A stretch of 64,000 nt of DNA, from positions 1 through 64,000 of the forward strand of contig NZ_AJXU01000030.1 of assembly GCF_000264315.1 (NCBI RefSeq). Reading direction: 5' to 3'. Shown in pieces: positions 19,468-28,249 of the stretch; the first letter of the stretch is position 1; each line of letters begins with the position of its first letter. The translations under genes were made by a program, and so were the position numbers. This stretch comes from Rhodanobacter fulvus Jip2. GTDB taxonomy: Bacteria > Pseudomonadota > Gammaproteobacteria > Xanthomonadales > Rhodanobacteraceae. The notes below the pieces were generated by a model that saw only the letters and a program-made list of their open reading frames with translations, was not told where the DNA came from and searched no databases.

Positions 19468-20778
19468 ATGCACGATCAGCTCGCCACCCTGTATCCCCAA
19501 CACCTGGCCACGCTGCGCGAACGCGCCGACAAGGCGCTGGCGCCGGGCGGTTTCGACCACCTGCTGATCGCCGCCGGCATGCCCACCGAGAAATTCCTGG
19601 ATGACCAGGATTTCCCGTTCGCCGTCAATCCGCATTTCAAGCATTGGCTGCCGCTGACCGACGCGCCGGGCAGCTGGATCGTCCACTCGCCCGGCCGCAA
19701 ACCGAAGCTGGTGTTCCTGCAGCCGCGCGATTACTGGCATGTGGTGCCGCAGGCGCCGCAGGGCTATTGGGTCGAGCATTTCGAGATCGTGATCGTGCGC
19801 AATGCGGCCGAAGCGCTGGCCGCCCTGCCCGCCGGCAACCGCGCGGTGATCGCGCCGGCGGCGGTGGATGGCGTCGAGGTGAACAACCCCGCGGCGGTGC
19901 TCGACTACCTGCACTGGCATCGCAGCTTCAAGACGCCGTATGAGCTGGCGCTGATGCGCGAAGCCAGCCGCATCGGCACGCGCGCCCATCGCGCCGCCGC
20001 CGAGGCGTTCCGCGCCGGCGCCAGCGAGTTCGACATCCACATGGCGTATCTCGACGCCGCGCGCCAGATCGACGCGGAGCTTCCCTACGCCAGCATCGTG
20101 GGCCTCAACGAACACGGCGCCGTTTTGCATTACAGCAAGTTCGACCGCACGCCGCCGTCGTCCAGCCGCTCGCTGCTGATCGACGCCGGCGCCAGCGCCG
20201 CGGGTTATGCCAGCGACATCACGCGCACCTACGCCGCGGCGGACGCGGGGGAGTTCCAGGCCCTGATCGACAGCGTCGACGTGGCCCAGCAGGGCTTCGT
20301 GTCGATGGTGCGCGCCGGCCAGAGCTACCCCGACCTGCACGTCCACGCCCATCACGTGCTGGCCGGCGTGCTGCGCGAGCACGGCATCATCCGCATGAGC
20401 GCGGAAAGCGCGGTGGAGTCCGGCGTCAGCAGCGCGTTTTTCCCGCACGGCCTGGGCCACTCGATCGGCCTGCAGGTACACGACGTGGCCGGCTTCCAGC
20501 AGGGCGAACGCGGCGGCACGATCAGCCGTCCAGACGGCCATCCCTTCCTGCGCATGACCCGCGTACTGGAACCGGGCATGGTGGTGACGATCGAACCGGG
20601 CCTGTACTTCATCGACATGCTTCTGGCCGAACTGCGCGACAAACCGGTGGCGAAGGATATCGATTGGAACAAGGTCGAAACCTTCAAACCCTACGGCGGC
20701 ATCCGCATCGAGGATGATGTCGCCTGCACCGACGACGCCCCGGAAAACCTCACCCGCGATGCGTGGGTTCGGGATTAG
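19468..20778 (+). CDS. pepQ: Xaa-Pro dipeptidase (PepQ-like, M24B)
   Basis: This cytoplasmic metallopeptidase splits Xaa-Pro dipeptides. The 436-residue product has the M24 metal ligands in order: IDAGASAAGYASDITRTY (two Asp), HGLGHSIGLQVHD (His), EPGLYF (Glu) and GIRIEDDV (Glu). E. coli PepQ has 443 residues. ATG 19468 is preceded by GAAGGGA. The last residues (VRD) and the TAG stop are encoded within the heptad repeat that follows. Confidence 0.93.
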   Translation: MHDQLATLYPQHLATLRERADKALAPGGFDHLLIAAGMPTEKFLDDQDFPFAVNPHFKHWLPLTDAPGSWIVHSPGRKPKLVFLQPRDYWHVVPQAPQGYWVEHFEIVIVRNAAEALAALPAGNRAVIAPAAVDGVEVNNPAAVLDYLHWHRSFKTPYELALMREASRIGTRAHRAAAEAFRAGASEFDIHMAYLDAARQIDAELPYASIVGLNEHGAVLHYSKFDRTPPSSSRSLLIDAGASAAGYASDITRTYAAADAGEFQALIDSVDVAQQGFVSMVRAGQSYPDLHVHAHHVLAGVLREHGIIRMSAESAVESGVSSAFFPHGLGHSIGLQVHDVAGFQQGERGGTISRPDGHPFLRMTRVLEPGMVVTIEPGLYFIDMLLAELRDKPVAKDIDWNKVETFKPYGGIRIEDDVACTDDAPENLTRDAWVRD

Positions 20779-20868
20779 AGATTCCGCATTCGGGATTCGG
20801 GATTCGCAAAAGCCGCCGACGGACGGCGCTCTTACGAATCCCGAATCCCGAATCCCAAATCCCGGCTC
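20766..20868. repeat. Heptad repeat palindrome (TTCGGGA / TCCCGAA)
   Basis: Iterated TTCGGGA units on the left (20767-20807, as in CATTCGGGATTCGGGATTCG) face inverted TCCCGAA units on the right (20836-20865). The loop of about 30 bp contains GCCGCC...GGCGGC-like symmetry. The result is a long hairpin between the convergent ends of pepQ and cydB. It includes the pepQ stop codon and ends four bases before the cydB stop. Similar 'GGGATTCGGGATT' arrays occur between genes in Xanthomonadales (recollection, not checked). Confidence 0.85.
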
Positions 20869-20871
20869 CAG

Positions 20872-21882
20872 TCAGTGATACCCCTCCTCCGCCCTTACCT
20901 TGCCGCGAAACACGCGGTACGAGTACGCGGTGTAGAACAGCACCACCGGGATCATGATCGCCGCACCGACCAGCACAAAACCCTGGCTGGACGGCGGCGA
21001 TGCGGCGTTCCAGATGCTCATGGTCGGCGGCACGATGTTGGGCCACATGCCGACCACCAGGCCCAGGAAACCCAGCGCGAAGAAGCCCAGCGCCAGCACG
21101 AACGGCGCCACCTCGCGATTGGCCAGCACGGCACGCCACAGCCATGCGGCCACCACCACGGTGAGGATCGGCAGCGGCGACAGGTACAGGAAGTTGGGCC
21201 AGGCGAACCAGCGGTCCATCAGCCGTGAATCCAGGAACGGCAGCCACGCGCTGACCATGACCATGAACGCGATCACCGCCAGCATCAGCGGCCGGGTCAG
21301 GTCGCGCGCGATGCGTTGCGGGCGACCTTCCGTCTTCAGCACCAGCCAGGTCGCGCCGAGCAGGCCGTAGCCGAACACCAGCGCCATGCCGGTGAGCACC
21401 GAGAACGGGCTGAACCAGGCGAACGCGCCGTGCAGGTACTTGCCGCCTTCCAGCGGCATGCCCTCGACGATCGCGCCCAGCATCAGGCCCTGCGCGAACG
21501 CGGCGACGACCGAGCCCAGGTGGAACCCCACGCCCCAGATGCGCCGCGAACGATGCGCGCGAAAGCGAAACTCGAACGCCACGCCGCGGAAGATCAGCGC
21601 AATCAGCATCGCCAGCACCGGCAGGTACAGGCTGGACAGGATCACCGCATAGGCGCGCGGAAACGCGGCCATCAAGCCGGCGCCGCCCATCACCAGCCAG
21701 GTCTCGTTGCCGTCCCAGATCGGCGCGGCAGTGTTCATCATCAGCTCCTGCTGCGCCTCGTCGTCGGCGAACGGCGTGAGGATGCCGATGCCGAGCACGA
21801 AGCCGTCCAGCAGCACGTACATCATGATCGCGAAACCGATGATGAGGAACCAGACCACCGGCAATGTCGTGGCAAGATCCAT
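20872..21882 (-). CDS. cydB: Cytochrome bd ubiquinol oxidase subunit II
   Basis: CydB is the structural partner of CydA in the cytochrome bd quinol oxidase, an inner-membrane enzyme that reduces O2 with quinol without pumping protons. The 336-residue protein has about eight hydrophobic segments and the family opening LPVVWFLIIGFAIMMYVLLDGF-type helix. It starts 2 bp after the cydA stop. No cydX-like small gene follows; the next bases are the heptad repeat. Confidence 0.95.
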   Translation of the reverse strand: MDLATTLPVVWFLIIGFAIMMYVLLDGFVLGIGILTPFADDEAQQELMMNTAAPIWDGNETWLVMGGAGLMAAFPRAYAVILSSLYLPVLAMLIALIFRGVAFEFRFRAHRSRRIWGVGFHLGSVVAAFAQGLMLGAIVEGMPLEGGKYLHGAFAWFSPFSVLTGMALVFGYGLLGATWLVLKTEGRPQRIARDLTRPLMLAVIAFMVMVSAWLPFLDSRLMDRWFAWPNFLYLSPLPILTVVVAAWLWRAVLANREVAPFVLALGFFALGFLGLVVGMWPNIVPPTMSIWNAASPPSSQGFVLVGAAIMIPVVLFYTAYSYRVFRGKVRAEEGYH

Positions 21883-21884
21883 GC

Positions 21885-23264
21885 TCAATCCTCCCTGCGA
21901 TCGTCGACCACGGCCAGCGGCCGCGACGCGGTGGCCTCGAAGCCGAACCGCGGCGGCGCGGTCTCCGGGCCGGTACGCAATACCTTGAACAGGTACCAGC
22001 TGCCGAAGCCGAAAAGAATCATGTAGGTCACGAAGTAGACGATCAGCGAGCTCAGCACGCTGGACGCATGCACCGGGCTGGCCGCATCGACCGTGCGCAG
22101 CACGCCGTAAACCACCCAGGGCTGGCGCCCGATCTCCGCGGTATACCAGCCGGTAAGCAGGGCGATGAAACCGGCCGGCATCATCGCCATCCAGCAACGC
22201 AGGTACCAGCGGCTGTCAAACAACCGTCGCCGCCACCACAGCAGCAGGCCGACCACCGCCAGCGCCAGCATCAGCAGGCCGAGGCCCACCATGATGCGGA
22301 AGCTGAAAAAGGGCGCCGCCACCGGTGGCCGATCTTCTGGCGCGAAGTCCTTCAGCCCCTGCACTTCGCCATCCCAGCTGTGGGTGAGGATCAGGCTGCC
22401 CAGGTGCGGCACGTCGACGGCGTAATCGTTGCGCTCGGCCTTTTCGTCCGGCCATGCAAACAAGGTCAGCGGCACGCTTTTCTCGGTGGTCCAGCGCGCC
22501 TCTATCGCCGCCAGCTTGGCCGGCTGGTACTCGCGCACCACCAGCCCCGACATGTCGCCAACCAGGATCTGCAGCGGTATCACGATGGCCACGAAGGCGA
22601 GCGCACAGCGCAGCATCAGCTGCGCCTTGTCCTGCCACACCCCGCGCAGCAGGTACCACGCCGACACGCCGCCGACCACCAGGCCGGTACTCAGGAAGCA
22701 GGCCAGCACCATGTGCACCAGCCGGGTCGGGAAGGACGGATTGAAGATCGCCGCCCACCAGTCGGTGGCCTGGATCACCCCGTCGACCATCGTGTAACCC
22801 TGCGGCGTCTGCATCCAGCTGTTCGCCGAAAGGATCCAGAAGCTGGAGATCAGCGTGCCCAGCGCCACCATGCAGGTGGCGATGAAATGGGTGCGATGAC
22901 TGACCCGGTTCCAGCCGAACAGCATCACCCCGAGGAAGGTGGCCTCGAGGAAGAACGCGGTCATCACCTCGTAGTTGAGCAGCGGCCCCAGCACGTTGCC
23001 GGCCACCGTCGACAGCCCGGCCCAGTTGGTGCCGAACTGGAAACTCATCACGATGCCGGAGACCACACCCAGGCCAAACGAGCCGGCGAACACCTTCATC
23101 CAGAAGAAATACAGGTCGCGCAACATCGCGCTGCGCTGGCGCAGCCAGAGCGCCTCAAGAAACACCAGCCAGCTCGCCAGGCCGATGGTGAATGCGGGAA
23201 ACAGGATGTGGAACGACATCACGAAACCAAACTGGATTCGCGACAGGAATTCGGCGGTCGGCAC
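21885..23264 (-). CDS. cydA: Cytochrome bd ubiquinol oxidase subunit I
   Basis: CydA carries the hemes and the quinol-oxidising Q-loop. The 459-residue protein has the early heme-ligand region (FGFVMSFHILFPAF) and the diagnostic GWYTAEIGRQPW segment. It is well below E. coli CydA (522), which indicates a short Q-loop as in the CioA/cyanide-insensitive branch (family knowledge). Upstream, a TATAGT-like box on the minus strand (23298-23293) would give a leader of about 20 nt. A GGGAG ribosome-binding site precedes the ATG. Confidence 0.94.
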   Translation of the reverse strand: MPTAEFLSRIQFGFVMSFHILFPAFTIGLASWLVFLEALWLRQRSAMLRDLYFFWMKVFAGSFGLGVVSGIVMSFQFGTNWAGLSTVAGNVLGPLLNYEVMTAFFLEATFLGVMLFGWNRVSHRTHFIATCMVALGTLISSFWILSANSWMQTPQGYTMVDGVIQATDWWAAIFNPSFPTRLVHMVLACFLSTGLVVGGVSAWYLLRGVWQDKAQLMLRCALAFVAIVIPLQILVGDMSGLVVREYQPAKLAAIEARWTTEKSVPLTLFAWPDEKAERNDYAVDVPHLGSLILTHSWDGEVQGLKDFAPEDRPPVAAPFFSFRIMVGLGLLMLALAVVGLLLWWRRRLFDSRWYLRCWMAMMPAGFIALLTGWYTAEIGRQPWVVYGVLRTVDAASPVHASSVLSSLIVYFVTYMILFGFGSWYLFKVLRTGPETAPPRFGFEATASRPLAVVDDRRED

Positions 23265-23353
23265 GGCGATCTCCCGCAGGACGAATCCGCGGACTATAGG
23301 CTTGGCGATGTGAAAGGCTCACCATCGCGACGATTCGCCACGCTCGTGATCTG

Positions 23354-23472
23354 CTCCCTTCTCCCTCTGGGAGAAGGTGGCCCGCAGGGCCGGATGAGGG
23401 TTCGGCCGCAGCGGAATGCCTCGCTCTGGCCGAACCCTCTCCCCAACCCCTCTCCCGTCGGGAGAGGGGCTT
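23354..23472. repeat. Composite CCCTCTCCC-family palindrome, copy C
   Basis: Two opposed units form a composite (BIME-like) element between cydA and pepP. The left unit has CTCCCTCTGGGAG and GAGGGTTCGG. The right has CCGAACCCTCTCCCCAACCC and CTCCCGTCGGGAG. The GGTTCGGCC/GGCCGAACC arms are complementary, so the whole can fold as one long hairpin with side arms. It has the same architecture as 55493-55613. Confidence 0.85.
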
Positions 23473-23532
23473 CCAAGCCCGACCGCAATGGAAGGTCATC
23501 CGAAAACACAGATTCCCCAAGCCCGCTGATGC

Positions 23533-24870
23533 TCAGCGCGCGGCCAACAGCGCCTCGATCTCCTCGGCCTCGCGCGGCAGCGCGGCACTGAGTACTTCGT
23601 GGCCCTCGCGCGTCACCGCCACGTCGTCCTCGATGCGGATGCCGATGCCGCGCCAACGCTCCGCCACCGAGAGATCGTCCGGTGCCACGTACAGGCCCGG
23701 CTCCACCGTCAGCACCATGCCCGGTTCCAGCAGGCGCGAGTCGCCGCCCACGCGGTAGTCGCCCACGTCGTGCACGTCCAGCCCCAGCCAATGACCGGTT
23801 TTTGCCGGGAAAAAACGCCGGTAGCTGCCGCTGGCCACCGCTGCCTCGGCGTCGCCTTTCAGCAGGCCCAGCCGGCACAAGCCTTCGGTCAGCACCTGCA
23901 CCGCCGCCGCGTGCGCCGCATTGAACGGCTGGCCTGGCCGCACGGTGGCGATGGCCGCGTGCTGCGCCGCCAGCACCACGTCGTACAGCGCGCGCTGCTC
24001 GGTGCTGTAGCGGCCATCCAGCGGAAACGTGCGGCTGATGTCGGACGCATAGCCGTCCATTTCGGCGCCGGCATCGATCAGCAATAAATCGCCATTGCAC
24101 AACGGCGCGCGGTTGGCGCGGTAGTGCATCACGCAGGCGTTGACGCCGGCGGCCACGGTGGGAGCGAACGAGGCGACCGCACCGTGGTGGCGGATCGTCC
24201 GCAGCAGCTCGGCCTCCACCTCGTATTCGTGCGCGCCGCCGCGGGCCACCTGCCACGCCGCGCGGTGCGCCTCGACCGCGATGGCGGCGGCGGTGCGCAT
24301 CAATTTCAGTTCGCCGCGCGACTTGTACAGGCGCAGGTCGTGCAGCAGATGGCCCAGCGCGGCGAATTCCTTGGGCACCACGCCACCACCGCGCAGCTGA
24401 CGCAGGCGGCGCATCCAGCCCAGCAGTTGGGCGTCGAATTCCGGCTCGCGGCCGAAGTGGCAATACACGCGGGCACGCCCTTCCATCATGCCGGGCAGGA
24501 TGTCGTCGATGTCCTCGATCGGGAACGCGTCGTCCATGCCGTAATCGGCGACGGCGCGTTCGGTGCCCACCGATTCGCCGTGCCAGCGCTCGTGTTCGGG
24601 ATCGCGTTCACGGCAGAACATCACCGCTTCGCCATGCTGGCGACCGGGCAACAAGGCCAGCACCGCAGCGGGTTCGGGCCAGCCGCACAGATAATGGAAA
24701 TCGGAATCCTGCCGGTACGGCCAGGCGGCATCGGCGTTGCGCATGCGTTCGGGCGCGGCCGCCAGCAGCAGCACCGCGTCGTCGCCGGCCATGTCCATCA
24801 GCTGCCGGCGGCGGCCGGCGAACTCGGCAGGGCTCAGCGCCAGCGACGCGTCGCGCCCGCTCGCGGCCAT
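23533..24870 (-). CDS. pepP: Xaa-Pro aminopeptidase (M24B)
   Basis: PepP removes N-terminal residues preceding proline. From ATG 24870 it has 445 residues (E. coli 441). The N-terminal creatinase-like domain is followed by the M24 core with metal ligands in LIDAGAEMDGYASDISRTF, GHWLGLDVHD, EPGLYV and GIRIEDDVAVT. The start at 24870 leaves a 17-bp gap after the UPF0149 gene stop. A longer frame to 24930 would overlap that gene. The ygfB-pepP pairing matches E. coli. Confidence 0.94.
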   Translation of the reverse strand: MAASGRDASLALSPAEFAGRRRQLMDMAGDDAVLLLAAAPERMRNADAAWPYRQDSDFHYLCGWPEPAAVLALLPGRQHGEAVMFCRERDPEHERWHGESVGTERAVADYGMDDAFPIEDIDDILPGMMEGRARVYCHFGREPEFDAQLLGWMRRLRQLRGGGVVPKEFAALGHLLHDLRLYKSRGELKLMRTAAAIAVEAHRAAWQVARGGAHEYEVEAELLRTIRHHGAVASFAPTVAAGVNACVMHYRANRAPLCNGDLLLIDAGAEMDGYASDISRTFPLDGRYSTEQRALYDVVLAAQHAAIATVRPGQPFNAAHAAAVQVLTEGLCRLGLLKGDAEAAVASGSYRRFFPAKTGHWLGLDVHDVGDYRVGGDSRLLEPGMVLTVEPGLYVAPDDLSVAERWRGIGIRIEDDVAVTREGHEVLSAALPREAEEIEALLAAR

Positions 24871-24887
24871 GCCCGTGGGCGCCAGGT

Positions 24888-25451
24888 TCAATGCAGCGTG
24901 CCGCTGGCCGGATCGCTGCCGGCGGTGCATTCGGTGTGCAGCAGCATGGCGCCCACGCGCACGAATTCCTGCACTTCGATCAGCGCATCCTCGTCTTCTT
25001 CCTCGTTCTGGAAATCGAACGCCGACCCGGCAATCGTGCCCAGATCACGCAGGATTTCCTGCGCCTCGTCCGACAGCGTGGCGTGGGCCGGCGCACCGAC
25101 CAGGCCGAAGCCGCCCAGGAATCCGCGACACCATTCCACCAGCGCCTCGGCGCGCTCGACCAGCGGGCGGTCGTCCTCCGGCAGCAGCGGCTCGAAGCCC
25201 AGCTCGGGATCGGCCAGTTCGGTTTCGCTTTGCCGCGCCAGTTGCCGCAGCAAAGCCACATCGGCCGCTTCGGGCGTCTCCACCTCGGCATCCAGGTGCA
25301 GCGCAGCCAGCACCGAGGTGCCGCGCAGCGAACCGCCACCGGCCAGGTAACCGCACAGCGAGCCGTGCAATTCGCTGGCGTCGGTGCCCAGTTGCAGGCG
25401 CATGATCACTGCGTCCAGTTGGTCATGACTGACCAGTTCGGTGTCTGCCAT
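24888..25451 (-). CDS. ygfB: UPF0149 (YgfB/YecA) family protein
   Basis: This 187-residue UPF0149 protein has the family start (LHGSLCGYLAGG), central WCRGFLGGFGL, and an acidic helix (NEEEDEDALIE). The biochemical role is poorly defined. It lies just upstream of pepP on the same strand and is divergent from the coiled-coil/zapA pair, the E. coli ygfB-zapA arrangement. A strong GAGGAG ribosome-binding site precedes ATG 25451. Confidence 0.93.
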   Translation of the reverse strand: MADTELVSHDQLDAVIMRLQLGTDASELHGSLCGYLAGGGSLRGTSVLAALHLDAEVETPEAADVALLRQLARQSETELADPELGFEPLLPEDDRPLVERAEALVEWCRGFLGGFGLVGAPAHATLSDEAQEILRDLGTIAGSAFDFQNEEEDEDALIEVQEFVRVGAMLLHTECTAGSDPASGTLH

Positions 25452-25545
25452 GGCGTACTCCTCGAAAGATTGCCGGCCAGTTTAGTGCAGGGCGCCGCGG
25501 CCGCTTCATTCGCGCCCGCGGGCCGCTGATTTCGCACGGCGTACT

Positions 25546-25553
25546 GCTATAGT
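25546..25553 (+). promoter_or_regulatory. Extended -10 promoter immediately before a start codon
   Basis: GCTATAGT, preceded by T, makes an extended -10 (TGC TATAGT, -10 hexamer 25548-25553). Transcription would begin about seven bases downstream, at or next to the ATG at 25561. No Shine-Dalgarno sequence lies between, so the transcript would be leaderless or nearly so. There is no good -35. Confidence 0.55.
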
Positions 25554-25560
25554 TTCGCGC

Positions 25561-25785
25561 ATGAATACGCCTGATGCCGTTCAACAGGAGATTGCCGCCC
25601 TGGCCCAGCAGCTCGATCGCCTGCTGGAAACCGTGCGGCGCCTGACCGAGGAAAACCGCAGCCTGCGCCATAGCCAGGAGCAGCTCACCGGCGAGCGCGC
25701 GGGCCTGATGGCACGCAACGAACTGGCCCGCAGCCGCGTCGAGGCGATGATCCAGCGGCTGAAATCCCTCGAGAGCAACGGTTGA
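25561..25785 (+). CDS. Small coiled-coil protein (TIGR02449 type)
   Basis: This 74-residue protein is almost entirely heptad-patterned helix (IAALAQQLDRLLETVRRL, then RNELARSRVEAMIQRLKSLE). It matches the small TIGR02449-type proteins found directly upstream of zapA in gammaproteobacteria. A cell-division role like that of ZapB is suggested by position and shape only. Its TGA overlaps the zapA ATG by one base (TGATG), so they are translationally coupled. Confidence 0.85.
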   Translation: MNTPDAVQQEIAALAQQLDRLLETVRRLTEENRSLRHSQEQLTGERAGLMARNELARSRVEAMIQRLKSLESNG

Positions 25786-26099
25786 TGAACACATCTGTCA
25801 GTGATCCGGTCGCGCTGCGGCTGATCGATCGGGAATTCCTGATCGCCTGTTCGCCGGAGGAGCGCGAAGGGCTGCTGGAAGCGGCGACATTCCTCGACCG
25901 CAAGATGCGCGAATTGCGCGCCAACGCACGCGCGCCCAGCTTCGAGCGCCTGGCCGTGCTGGCCGCCATCAGCGTCACCCACGAGCTGATGGCCCTGCGC
26001 AAACAGCATGAGACGCAGGAGCAGCGCCTCAGCGAAGGGCTGGCCACGCTGCGCCACAAGCTGGATGCCGCGTTCGAGGAAAATCTGGTCAAGCGCTGA
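25785..26099 (+). CDS. zapA: Cell division protein ZapA
   Basis: ZapA bundles FtsZ protofilaments at the division ring. The 104-residue product has the N-terminal ZapA globular motif (VALRLIDREFLIACSPEER) and a C-terminal coiled coil. ATG 25785 overlaps the previous stop. A TTG at 25782 is possible but less likely. The order zapA - 6S RNA - ygfA is the classic gammaproteobacterial arrangement. Confidence 0.94.
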   Translation: MNTSVSDPVALRLIDREFLIACSPEEREGLLEAATFLDRKMRELRANARAPSFERLAVLAAISVTHELMALRKQHETQEQRLSEGLATLRHKLDAAFEENLVKR

Positions 26100-26142
26100 A
26101 CCGCAGGCGCGCCGACCGCTCGCTTTCCGGCGGCCAGCCTTC

Positions 26143-26148
26143 TAGAAT
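26143..26148 (+). promoter_or_regulatory. -10 box of the 6S RNA gene
   Basis: TAGAAT lies about 10 bases before the predicted 6S RNA 5' end, a good sigma-70 -10. No clear -35 is present at 17-bp spacing. Confidence 0.5.
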
Positions 26149-26156
26149 CGACCTCG

Positions 26157-26340
26157 GCGTTTTCTGTGATGTGCGCCAGCACACTCTTACATTTGCCTTG
26201 TTCCTAAATACGGCCCCGGGTCGGCTCCACATCGGTTGTTGTGCATGTCCGCCACGTGCGGAAAGCCTTGAGACCATGTAGCCCTCCCACCTGATCCTCG
26301 TGGATCAAGGTCGTTTGGTGGGCAGCGGCATCGCGGTTGA
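26157..26340 (+). ncRNA. ssrS: 6S RNA (SsrS)
   Basis: 6S RNA mimics an open promoter and sequesters sigma-70 RNA polymerase in stationary phase. It is called from position (between zapA and the 5-formyl-THF cyclo-ligase gene) and from resemblance to E. coli 6S. The 5' end TTTCTGTGATGTGCG parallels E. coli TTTCTCTGAGATGTTCG, and an internal AAAGCCTTGAGACC resembles GAAGCCTTAAAACTG. CTGTGATG (26164-26171) pairs with CATCGCGG (26329-26336) to close the long rod. The ends are approximate. Confidence 0.85.
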
Positions 26341-26353
26341 CGCCACCCCTTTC

Positions 26354-26385
26354 GCGCCCCGTTCGTCAGCCGACGAACGGGGCGC
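26354..26385 (+). terminator. Terminator after 6S RNA
   Basis: A perfect 14-bp hairpin (GCGCCCCGTTCGTC, loop AGCC, GACGAACGGGGCGC) is followed by ATTTC. It lies between 6S RNA and the cyclo-ligase gene. Confidence 0.8.
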
Positions 26386-26409
26386 ATTTCGATCGGAGAC
26401 ACGCGACCC

Positions 26410-27023
26410 GTGGACGCCCCCGCCCAACGCCGCGAACTTCGCCAGCAACTGGCCGAGCGCCGCCGCGCACTCACACCGCTGGAACGCATCACCGCCGCGC
26501 AAGGCCTGCGGCGCACGCTGGAACAACTGCCCGAATACTTCACCGATGCCCGCGTGGCCGGCTACTGGGCCAGCAACGGCGAGTTGCCGCTGAACGTGGT
26601 GATCCCGCCGCTGGCCGCGCGAGAGCAGCAATTCCTGTTGCCGGTGATCGGCGCCGACCGGCAGTTGCGATTTGCGCCGTGGCAGGCTGGCGACGCGGTG
26701 CAACCCAACCGCCACGGCATCCCCGAGCCGGTGGCGCCGTCGACCTGGTTCGCGCCGTTCCAGCTCGACCTGGTGCTGGTACCGCTGCTGGGCTTCGACC
26801 GTCGCGGCCATCGACTCGGCTACGGCGGCGGCTACTACGACCGCAGCTTCGCCTTCCTCAAGGACCAGATCCGGCCCACCGAACCGTTGCTGGTCGGCAT
26901 CGGCTACGCGTTCCAGGAGCTGGACGCGATCGACGCCGAGCCGTGGGACGTGGCGCTGGATTTCATCGCCACCGAGCGCGAGCTGATCGACTGCAATGGC
27001 GAACCCGACAGCAAGGTGAGCGC

Positions 27024-27027
<4 letters not shown>
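26410..27027 (+). CDS. fau: 5-formyltetrahydrofolate cyclo-ligase
   Basis: The enzyme converts 5-formyl-THF to 5,10-methenyl-THF with ATP. The 205-residue product has the family motif LVPLLGFDRRGHRLGYGGGY followed by YDR. The GTG at 26410 is the likely start (VDAPAQRRELRQQLAERRRAL). It sits downstream of 6S RNA, as ygfA does in E. coli. Its stop overlaps the EVE gene start (ATGA). Confidence 0.94.
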
Positions 27028-27476
<449 letters not shown>

Positions 27477-27548
27477 GAGGCCTGCGAATGCGGTGATACT
27501 CGCCGCGCCGCCGACCCGTCGTCATAATGGGGCTTTCACCGAGACGAC

Positions 27549-28196
27549 ATGCCCATGAGCAACGCCAACGAAAAGCGCCAGGCCGGTGAGGCTGCCATCC
27601 GCTATGTGGAGGATGGCGCCATCGTGGGCGTCGGCACCGGTTCGACCGTGGCGTTTTTCATCGACGCGCTGGCCGATCTGCGCGACCGCATCCAGGGCGC
27701 CGTCTCCAGTTCGGAACAATCCACGGCGCACCTGAAGAAGCTGGGCATCCCCGTACTCGACCTCAACGCCGCCGGGCCGTTGTCGCTGTACATCGACGGC
27801 GCCGACGAATGCGACCCGCACAAGCGGTTGATCAAGGGCGGCGGGGCCGCGTTGACGCGCGAGAAGATCATCGCGGCGGCGGCGCAGAAGTTCGTCTGCA
27901 TCATCGATTCCAGCAAGCAGGTGGATCTGCTGGGCCGGTTTCCGCTGCCGATCGAGGTGATCCCGATGGCGCGCAGCCTGGTCGGCCGCGAGATCGTGAA
28001 GCTGGACGGCCAGCCGGTGTGGCGCGATGGCGTGGTCACCGACAACGGCAACTGGATCATCGACGTGCACGGCTGGCGCATCACCGATCCGGTCGAGCTG
28101 GAAGGCAAGCTCAACCAGCTGGCCGGCGTGGTTACGGTAGGGCTGTTCGCGCGACGTCCGGCGGACGTGGTGCTGGTGGGCGACCGGGAAATCTGA
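27549..28196 (+). CDS. rpiA: Ribose-5-phosphate isomerase A
   Basis: RpiA interconverts ribose-5-phosphate and ribulose-5-phosphate in the pentose phosphate pathway. The 215-residue product has [36 protein letters not shown] and the C-terminal DNGNWIIDV segment. ATG 27549 or ATG 27555 could be used; the core is unaffected. It is convergent with the ClC gene. Confidence 0.95.
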   Translation: MPMSNANEKRQAGEAAIRYVEDGAIVGVGTGSTVAFFIDALADLRDRIQGAVSSSEQSTAHLKKLGIPVLDLNAAGPLSLYIDGADECDPHKRLIKGGGAALTREKIIAAAAQKFVCIIDSSKQVDLLGRFPLPIEVIPMARSLVGREIVKLDGQPVWRDGVVTDNGNWIIDVHGWRITDPVELEGKLNQLAGVVTVGLFARRPADVVLVGDREI

Positions 28197-28249
28197 GGCG
28201 ACGCCCACCTGTCACCACCGGCGCGCCGTGGCACGCCGGTGGTCACCTC

